Below, one piece after another: positions 1 to 5,703 of a stretch of DNA of 5,763 nt (position 1 is its first letter; the number at the start of each line of letters is the position of its first letter). The position numbers and the translations under genes were made by a program. Under the pieces are notes generated by a model, which was not told the origin of the DNA, did no database searches, and worked only from the letters and a program-made list of their open reading frames with translations. Source of the DNA: an uncultured Clostridia bacterium (GTDB lineage: Bacteria > Bacillota > Clostridia > Lachnospirales > Lachnospiraceae); assembly GCA_937888895.1 (NCBI GenBank), contig CALASV010000218.1:1-5763 (forward strand), written 5' to 3'.

Positions 1-90
1 AGGGATTACAAGCATTTAATGTTGAGTCTGCACCGATTACTCGATACAGAGGGTAGTCTATTTGATAAAAAATCTATACTTCTGTCTTTA

Positions 91-369
91 TTAATACAGA
101 TTTGTATAAATTTTTCGTAACAGTTTCGTTACCCATCGAAGATGTTCTCCTACTTTCAAACGGTCATTTGTACAAAAAGGACATGGTTCATCCAATCCTT
201 GTAAAAGCTTATAACATTTTTTACCTATGTAATCCTCTTTTTTTTCTAAACCATGCGCTTTCATTCCTGCTCGTGTTAAATATATCATCTCATATTTTTC
301 CATATCAACAATATAAGAAATGCCACTTGCTTCTTCCAAAATCAAAAGACCATATTCTTCATGATTCAT
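91..369 (-). CDS. Truncated PAS-domain signalling protein (92 aa stub)
   Basis: The protein reads as one PAS sensor domain cut short. Residues 17-31 (ISYIVDMEKYEMIYL) are the usual first PAS strands, and residues 47-66 hold the block YIGKKCYKLLQGLDEPCPFC with Cys52, Cys63 and Cys66. In my memory of Clostridia, this PAS subtype normally sits in front of GGDEF, EAL or kinase domains and continues for about 30 more residues after an RW motif. Here the match ends at Arg78-Trp79, followed by 13 residues unlike the family and two successive TAA stops. I chose the ATG at 369, which has an AAAGGA site 11 bases upstream; an upstream in-frame TTG at 429 lies inside the predicted -10 box and cannot be the start of that transcript. 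There is no membrane segment or output domain. It is probably a 3'-truncated gene, though a stand-alone PAS protein is possible. Confidence 0.6.
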   Translation of the reverse strand: MNHEEYGLLILEEASGISYIVDMEKYEMIYLTRAGMKAHGLEKKEDYIGKKCYKLLQGLDEPCPFCTNDRLKVGEHLRWVTKLLRKIYTNLY

Positions 370-428
370 ACTTTTTATATTCCTTTCTCTTATCTTTACA
401 GTAAACTCTCTTTTTATAAAGTGTTTCA

Positions 429-457
429 ATTTTACTTGAAAGCAGTAATAATGTCAA
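429..457 (-). promoter_or_regulatory. Sigma-A-type promoter of the PAS stub
   Basis: On the minus strand TTGACA (457-452, a perfect -35) is followed after exactly 17 bases by TAAAAT (434-429, five of six to the -10 consensus). Transcription would begin near 422, giving a leader of about 50 bases before the ATG at 369. It lies downstream of the terminator at 497-532, so the PAS stub appears to be its own transcription unit. This is the best-matching promoter in the window. Confidence 0.65.
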
Positions 458-496
458 TTTCAAATTAGTCTAAAATAGTATAAAATTTCACAAATA

Positions 497-532
497 AAGC
501 CCTCATGTTAAATGTATATCAACATGGGGCTT
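497..532 (-). terminator. Intrinsic terminator after the 228-aa gene (possibly bidirectional)
   Basis: Bases 497-509 pair with 521-532 in a 12-bp stem (AAGCCC and CATGTT arms) with T503 as a single-base bulge and an 11-base loop. On the minus strand the stem runs into TTTATTTG, and on the plus strand into TTATTTATT, so both directions are U-rich. It lies about 80 bases after the stop of the 228-aa gene and separates it from the PAS promoter. A smaller hairpin (CTAC and GTAG arms around a 4-base loop, near 592-604) lies closer to the stop but has no T tract. Confidence 0.75.
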
Positions 533-613
533 ATTTATTCGGGTCAATCTAATATTTGCAATTCATTTCGCTACTTACTCATAACTAAACAGCTACTATT
601 GTAGGCTATTTGG

Positions 614-1300
614 TTAGATTACATATACATAATTTCCACCAAACGAATTTTTTAAATTTCTCGCTTGGTCTAAAGTAAAACTAGAATCTATCTTTACAAA
701 TTCAAAGTTATTTATTAAGCTATCTAAATAAATATCTGCTAAACTCTTGCTTATAATTAAAAACTCCGTATTTAGACTAAATGGACATATATCATTTATA
801 TCATAATTTTTACCAGTTGGGTTTCCATTAGCATCAAATTCCTCTACAAGTAACACTTCTTCTTTTTTTGATGATATTTCACATCCATATTGAAAATTAT
901 GATGAAACTTAGTTACACAAGAAATATCTACCTCATCTATAAGAAATGTTCTTTTTTTGAGCTGCATAATTACATACTTCAAATAATCGTCATCTGTCAA
1001 TTCTTCTATCCCTTTTAATGCAAATCTATCCATCCTACTATACACAAATGTTTCATATAATGGTAATATTAAATGAAATCCATCTGACTTTGGTCTACTT
1101 ATCTCTATCTCACATAGTTCACAACCACTAAACTTTATATCATCAAACTTATAATTAGTACTATGATTATTTACACCATCTATAATGCGAAATTCCAAAT
1201 TATTTTGTATTTTCAAATTCTCTAACATTCTATGATTTCTACCATTACTTGTATCTGTATAAAGATTGATAGTTTTATTTAATAGTTTATATCTTGACAT
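614..1300 (-). CDS. Hypothetical soluble protein, 228 aa, possibly immunity-like
   Basis: I do not recognise this protein with confidence. It has no signal peptide and no membrane segment, so it is probably cytoplasmic. Visible traits are a Cys60-X2-Cys63 pair (CELC), further cysteines at 128, 140 and 172, an acidic stretch at 99-105, and a C-terminal part with a segment (FLIISKSLADIYLDSLINNFEFVKID, residues 180-205) that resembles in layout the end of DUF1629/Imm11-type immunity proteins. That likeness is weak and no toxin gene is next to it. The start is the ATG at 1300, which has AAAGGAG nine bases upstream; the frame is open to 1360 but the extra 20 residues encode the ribosome site itself. 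It has its own predicted promoter at 1349-1377 and a terminator at 497-532, so it is probably monocistronic. It is clearly AT-richer than the blaI-blaR1 part. Confidence 0.7.
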   Translation of the reverse strand: MSRYKLLNKTINLYTDTSNGRNHRMLENLKIQNNLEFRIIDGVNNHSTNYKFDDIKFSGCELCEIEISRPKSDGFHLILPLYETFVYSRMDRFALKGIEELTDDDYLKYVIMQLKKRTFLIDEVDISCVTKFHHNFQYGCEISSKKEEVLLVEEFDANGNPTGKNYDINDICPFSLNTEFLIISKSLADIYLDSLINNFEFVKIDSSFTLDQARNLKNSFGGNYVYVI

Positions 1301-1309
1301 TGTTCCTTT

Positions 1310-1316
1310 CTCCTTT
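1310..1316 (-). promoter_or_regulatory. Ribosome binding site that fixes the 228-aa gene start
   Basis: AAAGGAG on the minus strand, nine bases before the ATG at 1300. A second AAAGGA (1309-1304) is only three bases from the ATG and is too close to act. The site lies inside the longer open frame, which argues against the upstream start at 1360. Confidence 0.7.
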
Positions 1317-1348
1317 CTATTGAAAGCAATTTTAATTTTCTTATTTAC

Positions 1349-1377
1349 ACAATAATACATAGGAATATTTTAGTCAA
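1349..1377 (-). promoter_or_regulatory. Predicted promoter of the 228-aa gene
   Basis: Minus-strand TTGACT (1377-1372, five of six to -35) and TATTGT (1354-1349, four of six to -10) are separated by 17 bases. The start of transcription would be near 1342, about 40 bases before the ATG at 1300. The -10 box is weak, and AT-rich DNA gives chance matches easily. Confidence 0.4.
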
Positions 1378-1552
1378 TATAAAAGTCACTTTTTAAATTA
1401 ATTTCTCATTTTTTCACTATATTTTCTATTCTATTTTCATCTTTTTCTTTATTTTTTCATACCTTTTACATTTCATTTCCCTCTTATTCTTTTCATTTTC
1501 CTTCATTTTGCCACAGTTGTTTTTTATATTTCATTCGTTTTAACCAAAATAA

Positions 1553-1584
1553 AAAAATACCCCACAAAACTGTGAAGTATTTTT
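1553..1584 (-). terminator. Intrinsic terminator of the 241-aa gene
   Basis: Bases 1553-1560 (AAAAATAC) pair with 1577-1584 (GTATTTTT) and 1563-1566 (CACA) with 1571-1574 (TGTG), around a 4-base loop. In minus-strand RNA the remaining two positions are U opposite G and can form wobble pairs, giving a continuous 14-bp stem followed by a U tract. In plus-strand RNA they are C opposite A and stay unpaired. It starts 31 bases after the stop of the 241-aa gene. Confidence 0.75.
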
Positions 1585-1615
1585 ACCTTTTCTCAATAAA
1601 ATGAATATTTAAAAT

Positions 1616-2341
1616 TTACTTTTCTGCATTCAAATCCTCATATTTCATTATTATACTTAACCAATCATATTTCTCTTTCATTTCATTAAAAACATTTTTT
1701 CTTAATTCTTTATCACATTCCTTAATGTTATCAACTGTAATATTTTTCAAATTATCATATAACGACTTCATTTCTTTATCTAAAACACCACCATCTAAAT
1801 CCACCAAAAAATAATAATAAAGTCTTTCTAATTCATTGCCATTATTGTTCTGTTTCAATTTATCAAAAACCTGTTCTAATTTTCCTAACATCTCCTTCCT
1901 ATCATTCTTCCTATAGCTTTTCTTACTAGCTGTGTCTGCTGTCTTTTTATATCTACAGTTCATATAGTCTTTCCATTCTTTTATATCAATTTCTCCTATC
2001 TTAAGTATCTTCTCACCTAAAATAAACTCCTTTGACAAACCAAGTTTTTTAAGCTTACTGTTTTTAAACTCCCACTTTCTTTTTAACTTAACATATTTTA
2101 CATTTTTAGCACCTTGCCGAATCATACTATACGAATTTTCAGTAATTCCTATGAGACCATAAAAATACTCTTTTGTATGCTTGTCACCTTTTGCTTTATT
2201 ACAATACTCCCAAAGCTTTTCTATAATAAAATAATTTATTTGATTTCTAAACAAAACCTTCTCTTCTTCTTTCATTTTTTCCCATTCTTGCAATTCTTCT
2301 TGGTTTTTCCAACCTTTTATTTCATCTAATGCATCTATCAT
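1616..2341 (-). CDS. Hypothetical protein, 241 aa, possible helix-turn-helix
   Basis: I do not recognise this family. The sequence is Lys/Glu/Asn-rich and helical throughout, with no signal peptide or membrane segment. Residues 56-77 (TKEYFYGLIGITENSYSMIRQG) have the spacing of an XRE/Cro-like helix-turn-helix: a helix, a glycine turn at 65, then a second helix ending in an RQG motif. A strongly basic stretch follows (79-100), and another at 130-149 (RYKKTADTASKKSYRKNDRK). This suggests nucleic acid binding but does not prove it. The C-terminal half (150-241) is predicted to be helical, with a YYYF cluster at 175-178. The ATG at 2341 has AAAGGAG about ten bases upstream. No clear -35/-10 pair is visible; the 89-base upstream gap is AT-rich with TATTAT-like boxes. 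A strong terminator follows at 1553-1584. Base composition is far richer in AT than the blaR1 gene, which fits acquired DNA. Confidence 0.7.
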   Translation of the reverse strand: MIDALDEIKGWKNQEELQEWEKMKEEEKVLFRNQINYFIIEKLWEYCNKAKGDKHTKEYFYGLIGITENSYSMIRQGAKNVKYVKLKRKWEFKNSKLKKLGLSKEFILGEKILKIGEIDIKEWKDYMNCRYKKTADTASKKSYRKNDRKEMLGKLEQVFDKLKQNNNGNELERLYYYFLVDLDGGVLDKEMKSLYDNLKNITVDNIKECDKELRKNVFNEMKEKYDWLSIIMKYEDLNAEK

Positions 2342-2430
2342 TATATTTTTTCTCCTTTTATTTTATATAATACTTTTATTCTTAGAAAAAATCACTCAAC
2401 TATTAGTATAATAACATTTTACCATAGTTT

Positions 2431-2640
2431 TTATTTAATCTCAAATTCTGTTGCTAAATAATAAGTATCCATCCTTTTTGTCGAGAAAACATATACTTTC
2501 TTCACAATCCGATATTTCCCTTGTGGCAATTCTCCATACCATTTTTTCCAATTTGTTGGTATCACTATTGTCTCTCCATCTGGAATATTATATGCTACAT
2601 CTTTCCACAATCCATCTATTAACTCATCCAATCGACACCA
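2431..2640 (-). pseudogene. Stranded 3' end of a BlaR1-type gene (Ig-like domain remainder)
   Basis: Minus-strand codons from the TGG at 2640 to the TAA at 2431 encode 69 residues beginning WCRLDELIDGLWKDVAY and containing IPTNWKKWYGELPQGKYRIVKKV. The motif of Trp, then YG-(E/K)-LPxGxYRIxK, is in my knowledge the second half of the Ig-like domain that ends many Clostridial M56 proteins and lipoproteins. The first half of that domain lies at the end of the protease at 2619-5288, in a different frame. The open frame extends upstream to an ATG at 2658, but its first six residues are just the protease's own sequence read out of frame and there is no convincing ribosome site. I therefore read it as a broken 3' end, not as a small gene. 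Confidence 0.65.
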
Positions 2641-5288
2641 TATTCCACTTCCTTCCATATTCCGTCTATCAGTTCATCCATTCTGTGCCATTCTCCGTCT
2701 TCGTATCTTTGAATAGAATACCATTCTCCTGTAAAAAGTTCATTACCACTTTCATTAATTATTTCAATATCCCCTTCCCATGATTTATACTTTTCCATTA
2801 TCATAATCACATCTTCCAACGAGTTGATTTCTTCGCTATACTCAACTTGTGAAATCAGCTTTGTATGGTCATCTGGACTAAGTCCAAACATTTCCCAAAA
2901 TGCATCATCTGCCTCATCACTAATGGAATGTCCGCCCCATGAGCCAAATACTAGAGAACCACAATCATCTGTACCTTTGAATACTACTACTGTTTCTCCA
3001 TTTTCTAATGTAAGTGTCAGTTTTGCTCCATATCCACAATCACCTACCCCTGTCAATTTTGCACTCTTTAAAATTTCCTCTAATTGTGAAAAATGAATTT
3101 CGTCAAGATACAAAGATTCCTCTAACCAACTGCAATCCAAACGTGCTTCTGTTATGGAAACCGTAATGTTTTTAGGACTTTCAAACTCATATCCACATTT
3201 TTCTACTGCCAAATCCAAAACGGATTGTGGCACTTTGTTTTCTGAATAATAGTATGATTCTCCATTTATTCTTAAAATTGCTCCAAATCCATATCCATCT
3301 GTAATCTTTTGTGTATCTTCTGCTAAAATACTCTTTGCTAGTTCTTCTGTTAATGAAATATTTTCTATAATTTCACCATATTTTTCAGAAACCATCAAGA
3401 TACTCAAATATGGTTCTTCCACATCATTTAATGCAATTCCACGAGCTATGGCATCCTCAATATACTGTCTACCTCTGGTAGGGTCTAAATACTTGCTAAA
3501 CGTAGAGTGCAATTCTTGCTTAGAATCTATAGGTTGAATAAAAATATATTCTGAATCTGCTGTCCGATACATCCAGCTATTCTCTATTACATATCCCTCA
3601 TCTGTAATTGCCTGTACTCCATACTCATCCTTAATTCTATCCATAGCTTCATAATTTTCTTCCATATAGAAAATCTGATACCTTTTATCACTCGTATGTC
3701 CCATATCATACATTTTATAAAGTGGACTATTACTCACATCATTGTTGTAATGCCCAACAATATAAGAAGTTTCTCCATTCATGCTTTCTCTTGCTATAAG
3801 TGTATACTCATTTAAAAGCTCTCCATACTCCAAAAGGACTTCTGCTCTTTTCATTTCAGACATATCTCGAAACTTTATATCAGATGCAGATAACTCCAAG
3901 TAATACGCCAAATCCTGTAAAACAGCATTTACTTCTGTTTGTTCTAAATCAGTCAATACCGTTTCCTGATTCGTATCTGTTTCATCCAAATCTGGCACAC
4001 TGCTGTCTTCTTCTGATTCAATCCTAACCTCCACATTACGAACAGTTACATAAACATAAATATCTTCTGTTGTGAGATTTTGCATATTTACGCCTATTTT
4101 GAACCATGCACCTTTTTCTACTTCCATTTTCACAGGCATTCCCGATGTCATATAAGTAGATTCATAAACATTCTCCTCGTTGTATTCTACTGGTAACAGA
4201 ATCACTTCTGTATCTCCTACTCCTTCTCCATTTTTAATGGTTAAAATATTACTCTTAGGACAAATTTCTTCATCAGAATAACAAAATTCTGCTGTACTTC
4301 CTGCTGGTATTGTTACTCTTATTTGATACTCTCTAGTAGGATTTGTCAAAAAACAGATTGCAACGATAACACATACAACGATTGCTATCATTGTAAGCCA
4401 AAATGTGGGCTTTTTATAATTCAATACTGATTTCACTCTTTCTTTCACTCCTACTTCTCCAAAGGCAAGGGGACATACCAAAATCAATCGTCTCTGCGAG
4501 GCACAGGACAACAATACTCTAGAATACTCTTTCTTATCCCCAAAACTCATATCCTTAATTACTTTTTCATCACAAGCCAGTTCAATGTCCTTACATAGCA
4601 TTATATAAGCAATAAGGCAAAGAGGATTGAACCAATAGATACACAAAAGTAAGTAGCCAAATGGCTTCCATAAATAATCTTTTCTTCTTAGGTGAGCTTT
4701 TTCGTGTGCAATAATATAATCCATCTCATTCTCATTTAAAGCAGAAGACAAATAAATCCTTGGCTTGATAATACCCAAAATAAAAGGCGACTTTACTGTA
4801 TCACAAATATAAATGTTTTCTTTGTAGTGTACAGATTCTCTTACACATAGGCGTAACCTCACTATACTCACCACTGCAAAAATAAGAAGCACTACCATTC
4901 CACATAACCAAATACTCCCTGCAATTTCTTCAAATACTTGTAGTGGTGCCACACTTTCCATTTCCTGATATGTAAACGTTTCTACCAACAGTGGATTTAC
5001 TGTATTCTCTATAATAGATAAATTACTATCTACTGATGGCACATAAGGTATTATCTCTCCCTCTACTATAGTACTAGACCTAATAGGCTCGGCACTCGGT
5101 TGCAAACTATATGCACTTTCTATAGAAAACGGACAAATCAGTCTTATTGCCACTACTCCCCATAATAAACAATTAATCCATTTAGGTATTTTTCTGAATA
5201 GAAAGCGAATACATAATACTGCTAAAATTAACCAACTAGCTGTAATACTCATATTTAATATTTTCAGAAAAACATCAGCAAGAATCAT
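2619..5288 (-). CDS. blaR1: M56-family BlaR1-type membrane metalloprotease/sensor, 889 aa
   Basis: Likely an integral membrane zinc protease that answers an external signal by relieving repression by the BlaI protein encoded just upstream. Membrane segments are visible at about 14-32, 37-54, 125-147, 210-232 and 296-316. The cytoplasmic catalytic part holds HEKAH at 195-199 and Glu236 in DIELACDE, the zinc ligands and catalytic Glu of M56; SPFILGIIKPRIYL (167-180) is a second family landmark. After the last membrane segment comes an external part of about 570 residues, far longer than classical BlaR1 (about 585 in total). I see no penicillin-binding Ser-X-X-Lys plus Lys-Thr-Gly set. Residues 690-803 form a recognisable extension, with CGYGAKLTLTLENGETV followed by a second Cys at 776 and ending FGL. 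Residues 828-883 start an Ig-like domain that is cut by a frame change; the last six residues are out-of-frame. AGGAGG lies eight bases before the ATG, and the gap from the repressor stop is 15 bases. The gene symbol is by family, not proven orthology. Confidence 0.88.
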   Translation of the reverse strand: MILADVFLKILNMSITASWLILAVLCIRFLFRKIPKWINCLLWGVVAIRLICPFSIESAYSLQPSAEPIRSSTIVEGEIIPYVPSVDSNLSIIENTVNPLLVETFTYQEMESVAPLQVFEEIAGSIWLCGMVVLLIFAVVSIVRLRLCVRESVHYKENIYICDTVKSPFILGIIKPRIYLSSALNENEMDYIIAHEKAHLRRKDYLWKPFGYLLLCIYWFNPLCLIAYIMLCKDIELACDEKVIKDMSFGDKKEYSRVLLSCASQRRLILVCPLAFGEVGVKERVKSVLNYKKPTFWLTMIAIVVCVIVAICFLTNPTREYQIRVTIPAGSTAEFCYSDEEICPKSNILTIKNGEGVGDTEVILLPVEYNEENVYESTYMTSGMPVKMEVEKGAWFKIGVNMQNLTTEDIYVYVTVRNVEVRIESEEDSSVPDLDETDTNQETVLTDLEQTEVNAVLQDLAYYLELSASDIKFRDMSEMKRAEVLLEYGELLNEYTLIARESMNGETSYIVGHYNNDVSNSPLYKMYDMGHTSDKRYQIFYMEENYEAMDRIKDEYGVQAITDEGYVIENSWMYRTADSEYIFIQPIDSKQELHSTFSKYLDPTRGRQYIEDAIARGIALNDVEEPYLSILMVSEKYGEIIENISLTEELAKSILAEDTQKITDGYGFGAILRINGESYYYSENKVPQSVLDLAVEKCGYEFESPKNITVSITEARLDCSWLEESLYLDEIHFSQLEEILKSAKLTGVGDCGYGAKLTLTLENGETVVVFKGTDDCGSLVFGSWGGHSISDEADDAFWEMFGLSPDDHTKLISQVEYSEEINSLEDVIMIMEKYKSWEGDIEIINESGNELFTGEWYSIQRYEDGEWHRMDELIDGIWKEVEYGVDWMS
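2638..2690 (-). repeat. Diverged 50-bp tandem duplication at the protease 3' end
   Basis: Minus-strand DNA from the TGG at 2690 encodes WHRMDELIDGIWKEVEY, and DNA from the TGG at 2640 encodes WCRLDELIDGLWKDVAY. The copies start 50 bases apart, so they lie in different frames; the second copy runs on to about 2590. By hand count 36 of 51 bases match over 17 aligned codons, and many differences are synonymous or conservative. The exact 9-mer GGAATATGG occurs at 2655-2663 and again at the junction at 2638-2646. Confidence 0.8.
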
Positions 5289-5296
5289 ATCTCCGA

Positions 5297-5302
5297 CCTC
5301 CT
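5297..5302 (-). promoter_or_regulatory. Ribosome binding site of the protease gene
   Basis: Perfect AGGAGG two bases after the repressor stop codon and eight bases before the protease ATG at 5288. This supports the chosen start and a single mRNA for both genes. Confidence 0.85.
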
Positions 5303-5303
5303 T

Positions 5304-5666
5304 TTAGTCATTCTCATAATTATCCAGCATCTGACGAAGCTCTTTTACCTCTTTTTCTGATATCCCTTTCCCCTTTAAAAAAGCAGCCAGAAAGCCCGGC
5401 AGAGAGCCTTCAAAGGTTTTATCAAGAAATTGTCTGCTTTCGGAATATTGAATTTCCTCTTTGCTATATAACGAAGTCACAATACCATCCTCATTTTTCA
5501 AAATTCCTCTCTCGCAAAGGCGTTTCAGTACGGTGTAGGTGGTAGTTCGTTTCCATTCCAGTTCTTCACCACACAAACCGATTAATTCTTTCACAGAAAC
5601 AGGCTCTTTCTCCCAGACGATACAGGCAAATCGATATTCACTTTCAAAAATTTTCGGTGTTTCCAT
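5304..5666 (-). CDS. blaI: BlaI/MecI-family winged-helix repressor, 120 aa
   Basis: A dimeric DNA-binding repressor that probably controls its own operon. Residues 8-68 form the winged helix: an N-terminal helix (ESEYRFACIVWEKEPVS), a second helix (VKELIGLCGEEL), the recognition helix with the family signature KRTTTYTVLKRLCERGIL at 39-56, and a wing ending in LYSKEE. Residues 73-120 are the helical dimerisation region (FLDKTFEGSLPGFLAAFL). Length matches the family (about 120-130). The ATG at 5666 has a perfect AGGAGG seven bases upstream; an upstream in-frame ATG at 5699 lies inside a predicted operator at the transcription start and is rejected. In staphylococcal BlaI/MecI the inducing cut is between Asn101 and Phe102; the corresponding region here reads GSLPGF, so that exact site is absent. 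The operon partner is the M56 protease 15 bases downstream. Confidence 0.92.
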   Translation of the reverse strand: METPKIFESEYRFACIVWEKEPVSVKELIGLCGEELEWKRTTTYTVLKRLCERGILKNEDGIVTSLYSKEEIQYSESRQFLDKTFEGSLPGFLAAFLKGKGISEKEVKELRQMLDNYEND

Positions 5667-5673
5667 TGTTCCA

Positions 5674-5679
5674 CCTCCT
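5674..5679 (-). promoter_or_regulatory. Ribosome binding site that fixes the repressor start
   Basis: Perfect AGGAGG seven bases before the ATG at 5666. It lies between that ATG and the alternative in-frame ATG at 5699 and so decides for the shorter 120-aa protein. Confidence 0.88.
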
Positions 5680-5681
5680 TT

Positions 5682-5697
5682 GTCTAATCCATTAGTC
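5682..5697. promoter_or_regulatory. Proximal predicted BlaI operator
   Basis: Plus-strand GTCTAATCCATTAGTC is an inverted repeat of 7-base arms around a 2-base centre, with six of seven arm positions matching. It covers the expected transcription start and is directly followed by the ribosome site. The same architecture recurs at 5705-5720. That the repressor binds here is inferred from position and symmetry; the sequence differs from the staphylococcal and bacillar TACA-TGTA boxes. Confidence 0.6.
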
Positions 5698-5703
5698 AAT
5701 TGT

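Larger units (their letters stand above)
1301..1615. other. 315-base intergenic region with G-free tract
   Basis: This gap between the two orphan genes holds three things: a terminator (1553-1584), a tract from 1386 to 1509 with no G on the plus strand (no C on the minus strand), and the promoter and ribosome site of the 228-aa gene. Within the tract a minus-strand frame of 26 codons (ATG at 1506, TAG ending at 1426) would give a peptide made almost wholly of Lys, Glu, Asn, Met and Arg. It has no ribosome site, so I do not call it a gene. It may be decayed coding DNA or simple sequence. Confidence 0.5.

Noticed and set aside
102..404. Plus-strand open frame opposite the PAS stub
   Set aside because: It lies antisense to a recognisable PAS domain, is rich in Leu, Phe and Ser as expected of a shadow frame, and has no ribosome site.
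476..480. SEMK (protease residues 477-480) as a penicillin-binding Ser-X-X-Lys site
   Set aside because: The coordinates given here are protein residues. There is no accompanying KTG or SXN motif and the surrounding sequence is a charged helix, so it is a chance match.
546..620. AATCTAA/TTAGATT inverted repeat around the end of the 228-aa gene as insertion-element ends
   Set aside because: Seven AT-rich bases 61 bases apart are expected by chance, and no transposase or target duplication is visible.
1426..1506. 26-codon Lys/Glu-rich peptide on the minus strand
   Set aside because: There is no ribosome site, and the composition follows directly from the C-free tract; it is kept only as an observation.
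2398..2429. Inverted repeat AACTAT/ATAGTT after the protease operon as a terminator
   Set aside because: The stem is only six AT-rich base pairs around a 20-base loop, and the T run is eight bases away, so it is too weak to call.
2431..2658. The 75-codon minus-strand frame as an independent small gene
   Set aside because: It has no convincing ribosome site, its first six residues are the protease sequence read out of frame, and the rest is the second half of a known domain rather than a complete protein.
2619..2658. Programmed -1 frameshift joining the protease to its stranded tail
   Set aside because: A -1 shift would restore the frame, but there is no slippery heptamer in the overlap, and the product would carry the DELIDG motif twice. 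A rearrangement explains the data better.
2114..3096. Plus-strand open frames opposite the 241-aa gene and the protease, including 2451-2783 and 2824-3096
   Set aside because: They mirror the coding strand, lack ribosome sites and show no family likeness.
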